A DNA stretch of 64,000 bases, taken from Pseudomonas piscis (lineage in GTDB: Bacteria > Pseudomonadota > Gammaproteobacteria > Pseudomonadales > Pseudomonadaceae). Of this stretch, positions 62,051-64,000 are shown piece by piece. The stretch lies in the NCBI RefSeq assembly GCF_009380155.1, contig NZ_WHUV01000001.1, forward strand, positions 1,488,001 to 1,552,000, given 5' to 3'. The notes under the pieces were generated by a model that saw only the letters and a list, made by a program, of their open reading frames with translations, ran no database searches and was not told the origin of the DNA. Within the stretch, counting starts at the first letter, position 1, and every line of letters begins with the position of its first letter. The position numbers were made by a program, and so were the translations under genes.

Positions 62051-63045
62051 TGGACAGCGTCGACCTGAATGTCCTGCGCAGTGTCCTGGAGTGGCGGCGC
62101 GCCGGTCGGGCGGTGGTGCTGTACAGCGTGGTCCAGACCTGGGGCAGTGCACCGCGACCGCCAGGTGCCATGCTGGCGCTGCGCGATGACGGGGTGGTGA
62201 TCGGCTCGGTGTCCGGTGGCTGCATCGAAGATGACCTGATCGCGCGTCTGGCAGATGGGCGCCTGGCGATGCAGGGGCCGCCGGTCCAGTTGGTGACCTA
62301 TGGCGTGACCCTGGAGGAGGCGGCGCGTTTCGGCTTGCCGTGTGGCGGCACCCTGCGCCTGACCGAGGAGCGGGTCGGCGATCCGGCCTGGGTCGCCGAA
62401 CTGCTCGAGCGGTGCCAGGCTCACCAGATCGTGGCCCGGGAACTGAACCTGGCCACCGGCGCGGTGCGGCTCGAGCCGGCGCGCAAGAGCGATGAGCTGG
62501 CGTTCGACGGAGCCATCTTGCGGGCGATCTACGGGCCGCGCTGGCGCTTGCTGTTGATCGGCGCCGGGCAGCTGTCCCGATACGTGGCGCAAATGGCCCG
62601 CCTGCTGGACTTCGAGGTGCTGGTCTGCGATCCACGGCGGGAGTTCGTGCATGGCTGGGACGCGGAGGACGGACGGTTTGTCGCCGGCATGCCCGACGAT
62701 GCGGTTTCGAGTATCGAGCCCGATGAGCGTACTGCCGTGGTGGCCCTGACCCATGATCCGCGCTTGGACGACATGGCCTTGCTCACGGCGCTCGACTCCC
62801 GGGCCTTCTACGTCGGTGCGTTGGGCTCCCGGGTCAACAGTCGCAAGCGCCGGGACAACTTGGCACTGCTGGGGTTGTCGGCCCAGGCTATCGGGCGTCT
62901 GCACGGGCCGGTGGGCCTGCATATCGGCAGCCATACCCCGGCGGAGATCGCCTTGTCGCTGATGGCCGAGATCGTGGCACTGAAGAACGGCGTCGAAACC
63001 GTGCAGAAAAAGCCCGCGTCCCACGCCAGCCAGGTGGCCGTATGA
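62050..63045 (+). CDS. XdhC/CoxI family Moco insertion protein
   Basis: This is a 331-aa XdhC-type chaperone that sulfurates or inserts molybdenum cofactor into its partner hydroxylase. The N-domain has VVQTWGSAPRPPGAMLALRDDG, GSVSGGCIEDDL and GLPCGGTLRL. The C-terminal Rossmann domain has LLLIGAGQLSRYVAQMARLLDFEVLVCDPR and FYVGALGSRVNSRKRR. It overlaps both neighbours, so it is dedicated to this enzyme. Confidence 0.93.
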   Translation: MDSVDLNVLRSVLEWRRAGRAVVLYSVVQTWGSAPRPPGAMLALRDDGVVIGSVSGGCIEDDLIARLADGRLAMQGPPVQLVTYGVTLEEAARFGLPCGGTLRLTEERVGDPAWVAELLERCQAHQIVARELNLATGAVRLEPARKSDELAFDGAILRAIYGPRWRLLLIGAGQLSRYVAQMARLLDFEVLVCDPRREFVHGWDAEDGRFVAGMPDDAVSSIEPDERTAVVALTHDPRLDDMALLTALDSRAFYVGALGSRVNSRKRRDNLALLGLSAQAIGRLHGPVGLHIGSHTPAEIALSLMAEIVALKNGVETVQKKPASHASQVAV

Positions 63046-63638
63046 GCCTGCTGCCCTGTGCGCTGATCCTGGCGGCGGGGCAGGGCAGGCGTTATCAGGA
63101 TGTGGCGGGGCATGGCCAGGACAAGCTGCTGGCGCCCTGCCTGGGGCGTGACGGGGTGTTGCGGCCGGTCCTGGAGCAGGCGTTGGTGAATCTGCCGGGG
63201 GAGATTGTGCATCGAGTCCTGGTGACCACTGCGCACCGACCGCAGGTCCTGGCATTGGGCCGGGCCCATGGCTGTGAAGTGCTGCAGTTGGAGTCCGCCG
63301 GCATGGGCCATAGCCTGGCAGCAGTGGTGAGCGCCGCGGCAGAGGCCAAGGGTTGGCTGGTGGTGTTGGGGGATATGCCCTTCATTCAGGCCGACACTAT
63401 CCGGCAAGTGGTCGAGGCCATGCAGCCAGGGCGGATTTGCGTGCCAAGGCATGGGGACGAGCTGGGACATCCGGTGGGTTTTGGCCGGGCTTATGGCCAA
63501 GCGCTGCTCGGGTTGGCCGGTGATCGCGGGGGCAGGTCGTTGTTTGCTTCCGGGACGGTGGTCGAGGTACCGGTGAGTGATCCGGGTGTCCTGTGGGACG
63601 TGGACGTGCCGCAGGCGCTGGACTATCGGCAGGGCTGA
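63042..63638 (+). CDS. MobA-like/MocA molybdopterin nucleotidyltransferase family protein
   Basis: This is a 198-aa NTP-transferase fold protein. The N-terminal LILAAGQGRRYQDVAGHGQDKLLAPCLG is the nucleotide-binding loop, and GWLVVLGDMPFIQADTIRQVVEAM and HPVGFGRAYGQALLGLAGDRGGRSL are typical of CTP:molybdopterin cytidylyltransferase MocA. Xanthine-oxidase-type enzymes of bacteria use the MCD cofactor, so this gene probably makes it for the IorAB-like enzyme. It is the last gene of the four-gene module. Confidence 0.9.
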   Translation: MSLLPCALILAAGQGRRYQDVAGHGQDKLLAPCLGRDGVLRPVLEQALVNLPGEIVHRVLVTTAHRPQVLALGRAHGCEVLQLESAGMGHSLAAVVSAAAEAKGWLVVLGDMPFIQADTIRQVVEAMQPGRICVPRHGDELGHPVGFGRAYGQALLGLAGDRGGRSLFASGTVVEVPVSDPGVLWDVDVPQALDYRQG

Positions 63639-63650
63639 AACACGGGTATG

Positions 63651-63689
63651 AAAAAAGCCCCGCCCGGAGGTCCGGAGCGGGGCTTTTTA
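63651..63689. terminator. Bidirectional terminator between Mo-hydroxylase module and rne
   Basis: AAAAAAGCCCCGC, a 13-nt loop and GCGGGGCTTTTT give a strong stem with an A-run before and a T-run after, so it serves both convergent transcripts. Confidence 0.9.
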
Positions 63690-63702
63690 TCAGCCGATGG
63701 AA

Positions 63703-64000
63703 TCAGACGAGAGGTTTGGTCTCGTGCTCTTTCTCTTCGGCGTGGGCTACGTGCTCAGGGCTGTGCTCGACAGCGCGTGGCGCTTCTTCGACCACTGGGC
63801 CAGGTTGCTGCGCCTCAGGCTCGGCAACTGGCGCAGGAGCTGCGGCAGGTGCTTCGACAGGTGCAGGAGCTGCCTCGACGATCGCAGGGGCTTCAACTAC
63901 CGGTGCAGCTTCGACAGCGACCACGGCTTCGGCCGGAGCAGCAGCGGCAGCCAGTTCGGCTTCCTTCTGCAGGCGCTCGGCTTCACGCTTGCGGCGACGC
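63703..64000 (-). CDS. rne: Ribonuclease E, C-terminal tail (cut by window end)
   Basis: Only the last roughly 99 residues are visible, ending at TGA 63703-63705. They start with a basic RRRKREAERLQKE segment and continue as an Ala/Pro/Glu/Val-rich disordered tail (VEAPAAAPAPVAEPEAQQPG) ending AEEKEHETKPLV. This is the low-complexity scaffold end of Pseudomonas RNase E. Position after murB matches the known murB-rne neighbourhood. The catalytic half lies beyond the window. Confidence 0.82.
   Translation of the reverse strand, partial: RRRKREAERLQKEAELAAAAAPAEAVVAVEAAPVVEAPAIVEAAPAPVEAPAAAPAPVAEPEAQQPGPVVEEAPRAVEHSPEHVAHAEEKEHETKPLV

Overview
The window reads as a chromosomal segment of a fluorescent-group Pseudomonas. 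GC content is high, and the coding strands use G/C-ending codons heavily. Gene order matches several blocks that I recall from Pseudomonas chromosomes: MCP-fabB-fabA-hybrid kinase-gpsA, fadE-transglutaminase-like-GST-ABC exporter, and DUF2062-comEC-exbBD-lpxK-trm112-kdsB-ptpA-murB-rne. Species assignment is inference.

Layout. 1-24.2 kb is ordinary core genome. It holds the end of a chemoreceptor, the fabAB unsaturated fatty acid operon, a TonB receptor/binding-protein/hybrid kinase operon (4-7.6 kb), gpsA-DUF4389-sixA, an acyl-CoA ligase/thioesterase pair, two alpha/beta hydrolases, a GST, DUF4892 and an AI-2E type permease. A two-component system, pyrF, two oxidoreductases, an HBM-type chemoreceptor and a small membrane protein follow. 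At 24.5-25.25 kb a strong promoter drives three tandem tRNA-Glu/tRNA-Gly pairs.

25.24-34.0 kb is a genomic island inserted in the 3' end of the last tRNA-Gly. It is bounded by an 18-bp direct repeat. It carries a decayed tRNA-type integrase cut by an IS5-family element, a complete six-gene archaic (Csu/CupE-like) chaperone-usher pilus operon, and an IS66 transposase relic. The original terminator of the tRNA operon appears to lie just beyond the right att repeat.

34.2-42.6 kb is an accessory metabolic cluster: NCS1 permease, SDR, aldo/keto reductase, polysaccharide-deacetylase-like hydrolase, AraC regulator, YtcJ-like amidohydrolase and COG0523 GTPase. The two transcription units are each preceded by the same pair of ATGATATT direct repeats with 21-bp spacing. 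This suggests one regulon controlled by the AraC protein encoded between them, and it is the most interesting unexplained system here. The substrate is unknown; an amide- or nucleobase-like N-compound is a reasonable guess.

42.6-64 kb returns to core functions: LysE exporter, AlaX editing protein, LysR regulator, a MITE-like repeat abutting fadE, FadE, GST, a YadGH-like ABC exporter, ComEC, ExbBD, and LPS/peptidoglycan precursor enzymes. A self-contained molybdenum hydroxylase operon (iorAB-like, XdhC, MobA-like) lies between murB and the C-terminal end of rne.
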